From CAIRTM01 sp963723235 (GTDB lineage: Bacteria; Desulfobacterota; WTBG01; CAIYCZ01; CAIRTM01), in the NCBI GenBank assembly GCA_963723235.1, contig CAVRPV010000002.1:30159-94158 (forward strand): a DNA stretch of 64,000 bases. The letters are read 5' to 3'. A program made the translations under genes and the position numbers. Positions within the stretch are counted from its first letter, which is position 1; each line of letters begins with the position of its first letter. Positions 8,820 through 16,976 of the stretch are shown here, piece by piece. The notes under the pieces are model-generated. The model searched no databases and was not told where the DNA came from. It saw only the letters and a program-made list of their open reading frames with translations.

Positions 8820-9560
8820 CTACGTGTAAAGTCCGCCATTGACGTGAATGACCTGTCCGGTAATATAGCTGCTTTCATCTGCTGCCAGAAAACAAACGGC
8901 ATAGGCGACATCCTCAGGGGTGCCGAGCTGCCGGGCGGGTATCTGGGCGATCATGGCTTCGCGCTCTTTATCCGGTATGGCGTCGGTCATGGCCGTTTTT
9001 ATAAATCCGGGTGCCACCGCATTAACCGTAATGCCGCTGTGGGCATATTCGCGTGCAACCGCCTTTGTAAAACCGATAACTGCGGCCTTTGAGGCGGAAT
9101 AATTGGCCTGGCCGGCATTGCCCATTGCGCCGGTTACGGACGAAATCTGGATAATACGGCCGTATTTCTGCTTAAACATGGTGCGAAGTACAGACTTGGT
9201 ACAGTTAAACGTTCCCTTGACATTCACCTGCATCACCTGGTCCCACTGCTCCTCCTTCATGCGCAACAGCAGCGTGTCACGGGTAATGCCGGCATTATTG
9301 ACCAGAATGTCTATCCGGCCCATTGCCTGCACGGCCTCCTTGACCATATCCTCACATTGCGCCAGGTTGGAAACATCCATGGCGATTGCATGTGCACGAC
9401 GGCCAAGCGCCTGTATCTCGGCCACCACGGGAGCAAGACCCTCCCGGTTGATGTCCGTGACGACAACATCAGCGCCATGGAGCGCCAGCTGCAGCGCAAT
9501 GGTTTTACCGATACCCTGAGCAGCACCGGTTACAATCGCTTTTTTATCCGCCAAATTCAT
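8820..9560 (-). CDS. fabG: 3-oxoacyl-ACP reductase
   Basis: FabG reduces 3-oxoacyl-ACP with NADPH. This 246-aa short-chain dehydrogenase has the Gly-rich TGAAQGIGK nucleotide motif, NNAGITRD, the catalytic Ser in ISSVTG and the YSASK pair, and ends with the FabG-type ITGQVIHVNGGLY. It lies between an acyl-CoA dehydrogenase gene and acpP. Confidence 0.95.
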   Translation of the reverse strand: MNLADKKAIVTGAAQGIGKTIALQLALHGADVVVTDINREGLAPVVAEIQALGRRAHAIAMDVSNLAQCEDMVKEAVQAMGRIDILVNNAGITRDTLLLRMKEEQWDQVMQVNVKGTFNCTKSVLRTMFKQKYGRIIQISSVTGAMGNAGQANYSASKAAVIGFTKAVAREYAHSGITVNAVAPGFIKTAMTDAIPDKEREAMIAQIPARQLGTPEDVAYAVCFLAADESSYITGQVIHVNGGLYT

Positions 9561-9615
9561 AGTTGCACCTTTTTATACTAACTTCCCTCTTTGCGCAAGA
9601 TTTTATTTGCCTGCG

Positions 9616-10782
9616 CTATCCAACCTTATTACCGGCAACCTCCTTGATCAGGAACTGGCCGATAACATTGCGCTGGATCTGGTTGGTACCTTCGTAAATC
9701 TGCAGAATTTTCGCATCGCGCATCATCTTTTCAACAGGATACTCGCGCATATAGCCGTAGCCGCCGAAGATCTGAACGCAATCGGTTGTAACCTGCATGC
9801 ACACGTCAGAGGACAGAAGCTTGGCCATGGAAGAATACTTGGCCATATCCTTGGCGCCGCTGTCGCAATAGCGTGAGGCTTCATAGGTCAGGGCGCGGGC
9901 CGCCTCAATCTGGGTGGCCATGTTGGCAAGCATATGCTGTACGGCCTGATGCGAAATAATCGCCTTGCCGAAAGTTTTGCGCTCATGCGCATACTTAAGC
10001 GTCTCATTCAGGGCGCCCTGCGCCAGTCCGACGGCCTGGGCCGCAATGCCGGTGCGGGTCTGATCAAACGTCTTCATGGCAACGATAAACCCGGTGCCCT
10101 CACGGCCAAGAATGTTACCAGCGGGAATTTCACAGTCCTCGAACACGAGCTCACGTGTGGCCGATGCGCGGATGCCGAGCTTGTTTTCCTTCTTGCCGAA
10201 GGTAAAGCCGGGGGTGTCTTTTTCCACAACAAAAGCACTGGCACCGCGGGCCCCTTTGGTCTTGTCGGTTTTGGCGATAACCGAATAGGTCAGGGCCTCG
10301 CCGCCGTTGGTGATCCACTGTTTCACGCCGTTAAGCACATAGCTGTCGCCCTTACGGGTGGCTGTGGTGCGAATCGAGCCGGCATCACTGCCCGCTGCGG
10401 ACTCGGTTATGCCGAAAGCGGCCAGCTTTTTGCCGGCAGCGATGTCGGGCAGGTATTTTTTCTTTTGTTCATGGCTGCCGAACAGCAGAATCGGATATGC
10501 TCCCAGGCCGCTGGCGGCAAAACTCACGGAAACGCCGATACAATATTTGGACAACTCTTCCACCACCAGGCAGTTCTCAAAATTACCGAACCCAAGTCCG
10601 CCGTATTCCTCGGGGATATAGACCCCGAACAGCCCGGCTTCAGCCAGAATGCCCAAAATGTCCCAGGGGAATCTGCCGGTTTCATCAAGCTCGGCCCGCG
10701 CGGGAACAATTTTTTCCTTGCCGATCTTGCGGGCAAGATCAATCATCTGCAGCTGTGTTTCATCAAGATTGTAACTCAACAT
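9616..10782 (-). CDS. Acyl-CoA dehydrogenase inside the fatty-acid operon
   Basis: This is a 388-aa FAD-dependent acyl-CoA dehydrogenase. FGITESAAGSDAGS and the WITNGG segment form the FAD and substrate regions, and the catalytic base is the Glu in IYEGTNQIQRNV. Substrate length cannot be read off; the overall form resembles short-chain (butyryl-type) enzymes. ATG 10782 is chosen because AAAGGTGG precedes it; a GTG at 10794 is an alternative. It lies between fabH and fabG, where fabD is usual in this operon. It could serve beta-oxidation, or in reverse act as an enoyl reductase, since no fabI or fabK is seen here. That role is inference only. Confidence 0.9.
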   Translation of the reverse strand: MLSYNLDETQLQMIDLARKIGKEKIVPARAELDETGRFPWDILGILAEAGLFGVYIPEEYGGLGFGNFENCLVVEELSKYCIGVSVSFAASGLGAYPILLFGSHEQKKKYLPDIAAGKKLAAFGITESAAGSDAGSIRTTATRKGDSYVLNGVKQWITNGGEALTYSVIAKTDKTKGARGASAFVVEKDTPGFTFGKKENKLGIRASATRELVFEDCEIPAGNILGREGTGFIVAMKTFDQTRTGIAAQAVGLAQGALNETLKYAHERKTFGKAIISHQAVQHMLANMATQIEAARALTYEASRYCDSGAKDMAKYSSMAKLLSSDVCMQVTTDCVQIFGGYGYMREYPVEKMMRDAKILQIYEGTNQIQRNVIGQFLIKEVAGNKVG

Positions 10783-10843
10783 GTCGCTACCCACCTTTCT
10801 GTCGTGTACTCGCAGTATACCACTCTATGTTATTCTTTGTAAT

Positions 10844-11824
10844 TTACCACCTGATAAGAGCCGATCCCCAGGTAAACCCTGACCCGAAAGCATCCAGCAG
10901 CACCAGGTCATTCTCCTTGATACGGTTTTGCCGGTTCGCCTCATCCAGCGCAATCGGGACGGACGCCGACGACGTATTGCCGTATTTATGAATATTGACA
11001 AAAACTTTTTCAGGCGCAAGATTCAGCCGTTTCGCAATGGCCTGAATGATACGGTCATTGGCCTGATGCGGGATGAGCAGATCAAGATCGTCGCCGGTAA
11101 TACCATTGTGCTCCAGAGCTTTAAGCGCCGCATCTTCAAGTGATTTTACCGCAATTTTAAATACCTTGTTGCCGTCCATTTTTAAATAATGGGCGCGCGC
11201 ATCAACACTTGCATGGCTTGCGGGCATTGCCGATCCACCGCCGGGTACATACAGGAGCTTGCCGCAGGAACCGTCACTGTACAGATGGGTGGAGAGTATC
11301 CCCCGATCGCCTTCGCTGCGCTCAAGCACCACGCTGCCGGCCCCGTCACCGAACAGTACGCATGTGGTGCGGTCCTGATAATCGGTAATTTTTGAGAGGG
11401 TTTCAACCCCGACAACCAGTATTTTTTCGTGCATGCCCGAGCGGATCAGGCTGTCGCCCAGTGACAGGGCATACAAAAATCCGGTACATCCGGCCGAGAT
11501 ATCAAAGGCGGCCGCATTAACCGCGCCAAGCCTGTCCTGCAGGACACAGCCGACCGACGGCGTAGGCGTATCAGGCGTTATGGTGGCAACAATAATGCGG
11601 TCAAGCTCACGGGCGTCGCAACCGGCCATTGCCAGGGCATTTTCAGCGGCCTGACAGGCAAACGTTGAGGAGGATTCCCCCGCACCGGCAACATGCCGCT
11701 CCTTTATGCCGGTTCTGGCCGTGATCCAATCATCGCTTGTGTCGACCATTGTTTCAAAATCAGCATTGGTCAAAACACGCGCAGGAACGCATGAGCCTGT
11801 TCCGGTTATTTTTGCTCTATACAT
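10844..11824 (-). CDS. fabH: Beta-ketoacyl-ACP synthase III
   Basis: FabH starts fatty acid synthesis by condensing an acyl-CoA with malonyl-ACP. The 326-aa protein shows the catalytic triad: Cys near 113 in SAGCTGFLYA, His in LIPHQAND and Asn in KYGNTSSAS. ATG 11824 is taken as start; earlier in-frame codons add no family sequence. It follows rpmF directly, without the plsX gene that usually stands between them. Confidence 0.95.
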   Translation of the reverse strand: MYRAKITGTGSCVPARVLTNADFETMVDTSDDWITARTGIKERHVAGAGESSSTFACQAAENALAMAGCDARELDRIIVATITPDTPTPSVGCVLQDRLGAVNAAAFDISAGCTGFLYALSLGDSLIRSGMHEKILVVGVETLSKITDYQDRTTCVLFGDGAGSVVLERSEGDRGILSTHLYSDGSCGKLLYVPGGGSAMPASHASVDARAHYLKMDGNKVFKIAVKSLEDAALKALEHNGITGDDLDLLIPHQANDRIIQAIAKRLNLAPEKVFVNIHKYGNTSSASVPIALDEANRQNRIKENDLVLLDAFGSGFTWGSALIRW

Positions 11825-11966
11825 AATGTGATCGATATCCCAATCATTGCGATGCATGCACGCCTGTCACTGTGCCGCAGCACTCGCTGGCCGCGTGCCG
11901 CGCCTGCCGTACTTCAGCCTGTACCTGCAGGTGTGCTCCCGCTTCCGGCGCACACGGCATGCGATC

Positions 11967-12149
11967 TCAGTCGGCACTGACCGCAACCACCTCGCGGCCT
12001 TTATAATAGCCGCATTTGGGGCACACATGATGAGACCTGGTCGGCTCATTGCACTGCGGGCAGGTTGCAAGACTGACCTTTTTCAGGCCATCGTGTGCAC
12101 GCCTGCTGCCGCGCCGCGATCGGGATGTTTTCTTGACTGGTACTGCCAT
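11967..12149 (-). CDS. rpmF: 50S ribosomal protein L32
   Basis: This 60-aa basic protein is bL32, a component of the large ribosomal subunit. It starts MAVPVKKTSRSRRG and has a zinc ribbon made of CPQC and CPKCGYYKGR, so it is the zinc-binding C+ form. It lies between the DUF177 gene and fabH, a coupling of ribosome and lipid genes found in many bacteria. Confidence 0.97.
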   Translation of the reverse strand: MAVPVKKTSRSRRGSRRAHDGLKKVSLATCPQCNEPTRSHHVCPKCGYYKGREVVAVSAD

Positions 12150-12194
12150 AATGACTTCCTTCTGTTTGTTGCTGTGGTTTATCCGGTCTGCGCC

Positions 12195-12782
12195 TCAAGC
12201 CTTCTTTTTAAGCTTGCCGAGTGCGGCAAAGGGCGACTGCGTCCTGGGGCCGGTCTCACAACCGCATGCACCGTTATTTAAATTCGCGCCGCATTGTGCG
12301 CATAATCCTCTACACTCCTCGCTGCAGTGCGGATAGGCCGGCAGACCGAGGTGAATCTGTTCAAATACCGGGGCAACCAGGTCAATATGCTCACCGTCGT
12401 AGTAAGCCATTTCCAGGTCGTCCGGGCCAAGCTCAATAGTTCCGGTCGCGTCGTTCATACCGATGGGCTGAAAAACACAACGGAAAGACAGGTTGAGCGG
12501 GTACGGAAATCGCTCCAGACAACGAACGCAGGTACTCATGCCCTGAGATTCACAGCTGCCGTCCATAATAACCCGATGCCCGTCAGGGCTGAGACGCAAC
12601 TGCAACCGCAACGGGGCTTCAATATCAGGCCGGATTATGTGTTCCGGCAGGCTTTCCAGCAGGGCCGCATCCCAGAGTAACTCAAGCTGCAACCCGTGTT
12701 CCGGTATTTCGGCTCGGCGGATTGATGTAATCGAACCCGTTATAACCGTATGGCTTTCGGGCACATTTCGCACAGGCAGCAT
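12195..12782 (-). CDS. DUF177/YceD family protein
   Basis: YceD-family proteins are encoded next to rpmF in most bacteria and are linked to 23S rRNA accumulation. This 195-aa copy has the cysteine-rich C-terminal half, with CVRCLE, CSEECRGLCAQCGANLN and a final Lys-rich tail, as in the family. It is the first gene of the long minus-strand run that continues to base 745. I do not see a firm promoter in the 100 bases before it. Confidence 0.88.
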   Translation of the reverse strand: MLPVRNVPESHTVITGSITSIRRAEIPEHGLQLELLWDAALLESLPEHIIRPDIEAPLRLQLRLSPDGHRVIMDGSCESQGMSTCVRCLERFPYPLNLSFRCVFQPIGMNDATGTIELGPDDLEMAYYDGEHIDLVAPVFEQIHLGLPAYPHCSEECRGLCAQCGANLNNGACGCETGPRTQSPFAALGKLKKKA

Positions 12783-12882
12783 TCCATGCCCGACCGGGCG
12801 CTTCGGTTAAATTTTTACATTCTTATCATATGTGACAAGGAATTTCAAGCACTAACTGTGTATCCGCGTGCCCGGAAAGACG

Positions 12883-13308
12883 CTACAGCTCTAAAACCTC
12901 TTTTTGATGCGCTGCATAGTCGAGATACATGATTTTTTTCGGAACAATCCTTATCAGGGCAAACCCGGGATCAGTATAACCCTGTTTCCAGAACCCGCTC
13001 CACTGTTCCTTCCATTTCGCCCGACGCACATTATCGTCCATGACAATGTCAGCCGTTCCGCTTACGGAAATACTGGAATGATCCTCGGGCCGGTAGAGAA
13101 AAACATTGACACGGGGCTGGGCCTTGATTTCAGCAACCTTGTCGGATGCGGCAAAGGTGGCGAAATAAAAAACCAGATCTTCCTCAAGAGCAACATTTTC
13201 CATCATACGGCTCTTGGGAAAGCCCTGGCTGTCGATGGTAATCAGATTAGAATATGCATAACTGGCGGCAAACTCAAGAATCGTCTTTTTCAACTCCTCC
13301 GGCGACAT
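12883..13308 (-). CDS. Pyridoxamine 5'-phosphate oxidase-fold protein
   Basis: This 141-aa protein belongs to the split-barrel flavin-binding superfamily (general stress protein 26 type). Visible features are the strand GFPKSRMMEN, FYFATFAASDK and the C-terminal MYLDYAAHQKEVLEL. Such proteins bind FMN, F420 or heme; the cofactor here is undetermined. ATG 13308 has a strong AGGAGGA ribosome site. It stands alone, read on minus, divergent from lysS. Confidence 0.75.
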   Translation of the reverse strand: MSPEELKKTILEFAASYAYSNLITIDSQGFPKSRMMENVALEEDLVFYFATFAASDKVAEIKAQPRVNVFLYRPEDHSSISVSGTADIVMDDNVRRAKWKEQWSGFWKQGYTDPGFALIRIVPKKIMYLDYAAHQKEVLEL

Positions 13309-13416
13309 GATACGTCCTCCTGTTGTTCTCAAAAATATTTACTGGTGTAGAGCCCTATGTTAAGAAATTATGTGTAACACACTTTTTGTAAAAACGTAAG
13401 TAAAAAATGCTTTTCC

Positions 13417-13445
13417 TTGACTTAACAAAAAACTTACGATAATGT
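13417..13445 (+). promoter_or_regulatory. Sigma-70-type promoter for lysS operon
   Basis: TTGACT at 13417-13422 and TAATGT at 13440-13445 are 17 bases apart in AT-rich DNA about 75 bases before lysS. No other good candidate lies in the 188-base gap. This would drive the lysS-lolC-lolD-bamA run. Confidence 0.6.
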
Positions 13446-13520
13446 AAACCCTTTATTTATATACATATTATCTAATGCAACGAGACCGGGTGCATACCCG
13501 GCAGCGACACAGCCACAATC

Positions 13521-14993
13521 ATGGACGAGCTCAAAGATTTCATCAGACACCGCCGCGAAAAAGCCGCTGAGTTGCGCGAGGCCGGCATCAATCCGTATGC
13601 CAACGGATTCAAGGCAGACCACACGGCAGCGCACATCACCGCCCTGTTCGCCGGGCGATCCCGGGAGGACATTGAAGCCTGCGCGGATGTTTTCAGTCTT
13701 GCCGGCCGGATTGTCTCGCTCAGGGACTTCGGCAAAGCGGCTTTTGTGCAGGTACAGGATCGCAGCGGCCGCATGCAGGCCTATATCCAGAAAAACGGAA
13801 TCGGCGAGGAGAACTTTGCCGTTTTCAAAAAAGTCGATATCGGCGATTTTATCGGTGTGCGGGGGCGCGCCTTTGTAACCAAATCCGATGAACTGACGAT
13901 AATGGCTTCGCAGGTGTGCCTGCTCACCAAATCGCTGCGGCCTCTGCCCGAAAAATGGCATGGCCTGCAGGACGTTGAAACCCGCTACCGGCAGCGCTAC
14001 CTTGACCTGATTGCCAATGAAAATGTTCGCACCACGTTCCAGGCCCGCTCACGGATTATAACGCTTATCCGGAGATTCCTGGAAGAGCGCGGCTTTCAGG
14101 AGGTTGAAACGCCAATGATGCACCCGATCCCGGGAGGCGCAACCGCCCAACCGTTCAAAACGCACCATAACGCGCTTGACATTGAACTGTTCATGCGCAT
14201 TGCACCGGAACTGTACCTGAAACGCCTGCTGGTCGGCGGTCTTGAGCGCGTATTTGAAATCAACCGCAACTTTCGCAATGAGGGCATATCAACCCAGCAC
14301 AACCCGGAATTTACCATGGTGGAATTCTATCAGGCGTACGCAACCTATGAAGACCTGATGCACCTGACTGAGACCATGATTTCGCAGGTGTGTATTGAGG
14401 TCAATGGTTCCGCCACGGTTGAGTACCAGGGCACGACCCTTGATTTTTCGGCCCCCTGGCAGCGCCTCACCATGAAGCAGGCTGCGGCACAGTTCGGCAA
14501 TTTCGACCCCAAAGACCTTGAGTCCCTTGAAAAGCTGCAGTCTCACGCCCGCTCCCTGGGCCTGAAGATCTGCGGCCAGGAACAGCCCGGCGAGCTTGTT
14601 GCTGCGATTTTCGAGGAGGTTGCCGAGCCGCATCTGGTGCAACCCACCTTTATTACCCACTTCCCCGTTGAAGTCTCACCGCTGGCCCGGCGCAATGAAC
14701 AGGACCCCGGTGTTACCGACAGGTTTGAGCTCTACATTGCCGGCCGCGAAATTGCCAACGCATTTTCCGAGCTCAACGATCCGATTGACCAGCGCGAACG
14801 CTTTGAGGCCCAGGCCGCGGCAAAAGACCGCATTGAGGGGGCGACAGGTACGATTGACGAAGATTTCCTGCTGGCGCTGGAATACGGCATGCCCCCTGCA
14901 GCCGGCGAAGGCATCGGCATCGACCGACTGGTGATGCTGTTAACCAATGCCGCTTCAATCCGGGACGTAATTCTATTTCCGCTGATGCGCTGA
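13521..14993 (+). CDS. lysS: Lysyl-tRNA synthetase, class II
   Basis: LysS charges tRNA-Lys. The 490-aa protein has the N-terminal OB-fold anticodon domain (about 55-150) and the class II catalytic core: motif 1 around FQEVETPMM, motif 2 around VFEINRNFRNEGIS, and motif 3 GEGIGIDRLVMLLT. It heads the plus-strand envelope cluster and ends 16 bases before lolC, so the two are probably cotranscribed, as in Geobacter-type genomes. Confidence 0.97.
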   Translation: MDELKDFIRHRREKAAELREAGINPYANGFKADHTAAHITALFAGRSREDIEACADVFSLAGRIVSLRDFGKAAFVQVQDRSGRMQAYIQKNGIGEENFAVFKKVDIGDFIGVRGRAFVTKSDELTIMASQVCLLTKSLRPLPEKWHGLQDVETRYRQRYLDLIANENVRTTFQARSRIITLIRRFLEERGFQEVETPMMHPIPGGATAQPFKTHHNALDIELFMRIAPELYLKRLLVGGLERVFEINRNFRNEGISTQHNPEFTMVEFYQAYATYEDLMHLTETMISQVCIEVNGSATVEYQGTTLDFSAPWQRLTMKQAAAQFGNFDPKDLESLEKLQSHARSLGLKICGQEQPGELVAAIFEEVAEPHLVQPTFITHFPVEVSPLARRNEQDPGVTDRFELYIAGREIANAFSELNDPIDQRERFEAQAAAKDRIEGATGTIDEDFLLALEYGMPPAAGEGIGIDRLVMLLTNAASIRDVILFPLMR

Positions 14994-15009
14994 AAGGGTT
15001 TTGACGTTC

Positions 15010-16254
15010 ATGACCGGCTCATTTGAAATTTTTATCGCGGGACGCTATTTGCGCGCCAAACGCAAACAGGCTTTCGTGTCGCTCATAACGCTCATATCGA
15101 TTGCCGGCGTTGCCATAGGCGTTATGGCCCTGATCCTGGTGCTGGGCGTCATGACCGGATTCAGCGATGATCTGCTTGAAAAAATACTGGGGGCCAACTC
15201 GCACATTGTCATCACCGGATTCGGCACAGGCATTGAGAACTACGACCGGACCTGCTCTGACCTTGAACAGGTCAGCGGCGTGCTGGCCGCCACCCCGTTC
15301 ATCATGACACAGGTCATGCTGTCCTCGGAGACAAATGTTTCCGGCGCTGTGCTGCAGGGCATCGATCCTCACGGCGCAGGCCACGCCATCAGCATTGAGA
15401 AAAACCTGACACAGGGAACCATTGAAGAGCTCGCGGGCCGGCACACCCATGAGGACCTGGAGCTGCCGGGCATCATTGTCGGCAGCGAACTGGCCAAAGC
15501 GCTGGGCGTGCTGAGCGGCAGTGTCATCACGATTGTTTCGCCCACGGGACTGCTCTCCCCCACCGGCATGGTTCCGCGCTGGAAAAAATTCATGGTCACA
15601 GGCCTTTTCGAATCCGGCATGTACGAATATGACAGCGGCATGGCCTATATCAGTCTTGAAGCCGCGCAGCAGTTCCTGAAAATGCCGGGTCAGGCCAGCG
15701 GGATCTGGGTTCGGATCAACGACGCCGACAATACCGCGCCGGTGGCTGAAGCCATACGGGCCGTGCTGACACCGCAGTACCATGTGCGCGACTGGAAGGA
15801 AATGAACCGCAGCCTGTATTCGGCCTTGAGGCTTGAAAAAACCGCCATGTTCATTATCCTCGTCCTGATCATTATCGTGGCCGCTTTCAGTATTGTCGCG
15901 ACCCTGGTCATGATGGTCAATGAAAAAAACCGCGAGATTGCCATTTTAAAATCAATGGGCGCGTCTGCAGGCGGCATTATGAAAATTTTTATGTACCAGG
16001 GGCTTGTCATCGGCTCGATGGGCACATTACTGGGCCTGGCTGCGGGCTGCGGCCTGGCCTGGGTGCAAAACACCTATGCAATCATAAAGCTGGCCGGTGA
16101 TGTGTACTATATCCCGTCCCTGACGGTAAAAATCGGTTTTGCCGACACTCTGCTCGTGACCCTGTGCACAATCGGCATCAGCTTTCTCGCAACCATATAC
16201 CCGGCGCTGCAGGCAGCCCGGCTTGAACCGGTTGAGGCCCTGCGCTATGAATAA
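15010..16254 (+). CDS. lolC: Lipoprotein-releasing ABC transporter permease LolC/LolE
   Basis: This 414-aa inner-membrane protein pulls outer-membrane lipoproteins from the membrane for hand-over to LolA. It has the LolC/E plan: one transmembrane segment near residues 20-45 (FVSLITLISIAGVAIG), a large periplasmic domain to about 265, then three transmembrane helices with EIAILKSMGAS before the second. ATG 15010 follows an AAAGGG. The stop overlaps the lolD start by eight bases. A single LolC/E gene suggests a homodimeric LolF-like permease rather than a LolC plus LolE pair. Confidence 0.93.
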   Translation: MTGSFEIFIAGRYLRAKRKQAFVSLITLISIAGVAIGVMALILVLGVMTGFSDDLLEKILGANSHIVITGFGTGIENYDRTCSDLEQVSGVLAATPFIMTQVMLSSETNVSGAVLQGIDPHGAGHAISIEKNLTQGTIEELAGRHTHEDLELPGIIVGSELAKALGVLSGSVITIVSPTGLLSPTGMVPRWKKFMVTGLFESGMYEYDSGMAYISLEAAQQFLKMPGQASGIWVRINDADNTAPVAEAIRAVLTPQYHVRDWKEMNRSLYSALRLEKTAMFIILVLIIIVAAFSIVATLVMMVNEKNREIAILKSMGASAGGIMKIFMYQGLVIGSMGTLLGLAAGCGLAWVQNTYAIIKLAGDVYYIPSLTVKIGFADTLLVTLCTIGISFLATIYPALQAARLEPVEALRYE

Positions 16255-16963
16255 TGGGGCCCCACAGCATAGTGCTGACGGTAATGACCTGCTGCAGGTT
16301 CAGGATCTGTGCAAGGCATATACCAATAACGGCACGGTGACAGAAGTGCTCAACAAGGTGAATGTAACCATTCGCACAGGGGATATGCTGGCAATCATCG
16401 GCCCCTCAGGAGCCGGCAAAAGCACGCTGCTGCATATTCTGGGAACTCTTGACCACCCTACCGGCGGCCATGTTCTGTACCGTGAGACCGATATTTTTTC
16501 GCGCACGCCGCAGGAGCTTGCACGATTTCGCAACAAACGTATCGGTTTTATTTTTCAGTTTCACCACCTGCTGCCTGAATTCACGGCCTATGAAAACACC
16601 TGCATGCCGGCTATAATTGCCGGAGATGACAGCCGGCAGTATCGCGAAAAAGCCCGGGATCTGCTGGAGCGCATCGGACTTGGCAACCGCATGCACCATA
16701 AGCCCGGGGAACTTTCCGGCGGAGAGCAGCAGCGCGTAGCGGTTGCGCGCGCCCTGATTATGAACCCTGAACTTGTTCTGGCTGACGAGCCGACCGGCAA
16801 CCTTGATTCACACACCGGCGGGGCGGTCTTCGACCTGCTGCTTGAACTCAATGCCCAGATGCGGACCACGTTGATTATCGTGACGCACAATGAGGAATTT
16901 GCCCGGCGCATGCCGCGCTGCATAACCCTGCGTGACGGCGCGGTCGTGCCGCATGCAACCTGA
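16247..16963 (+). CDS. lolD: Lipoprotein-releasing ABC transporter ATPase LolD
   Basis: LolD powers lipoprotein release with the LolC/E permease. The 238-aa protein has Walker A GPSGAGKST, a Q-loop FQFHHLLPEFTA, the signature LSGGEQQRVAVARAL and Walker B LVLADEPTGNLD. ATG 16247 lies inside the last codons of lolC, so translation is coupled. bamA starts 13 bases after it. Confidence 0.95.
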   Translation: MNNGAPQHSADGNDLLQVQDLCKAYTNNGTVTEVLNKVNVTIRTGDMLAIIGPSGAGKSTLLHILGTLDHPTGGHVLYRETDIFSRTPQELARFRNKRIGFIFQFHHLLPEFTAYENTCMPAIIAGDDSRQYREKARDLLERIGLGNRMHHKPGELSGGEQQRVAVARALIMNPELVLADEPTGNLDSHTGGAVFDLLLELNAQMRTTLIIVTHNEEFARRMPRCITLRDGAVVPHAT

Positions 16964-16976
16964 AGACTGAACGACT

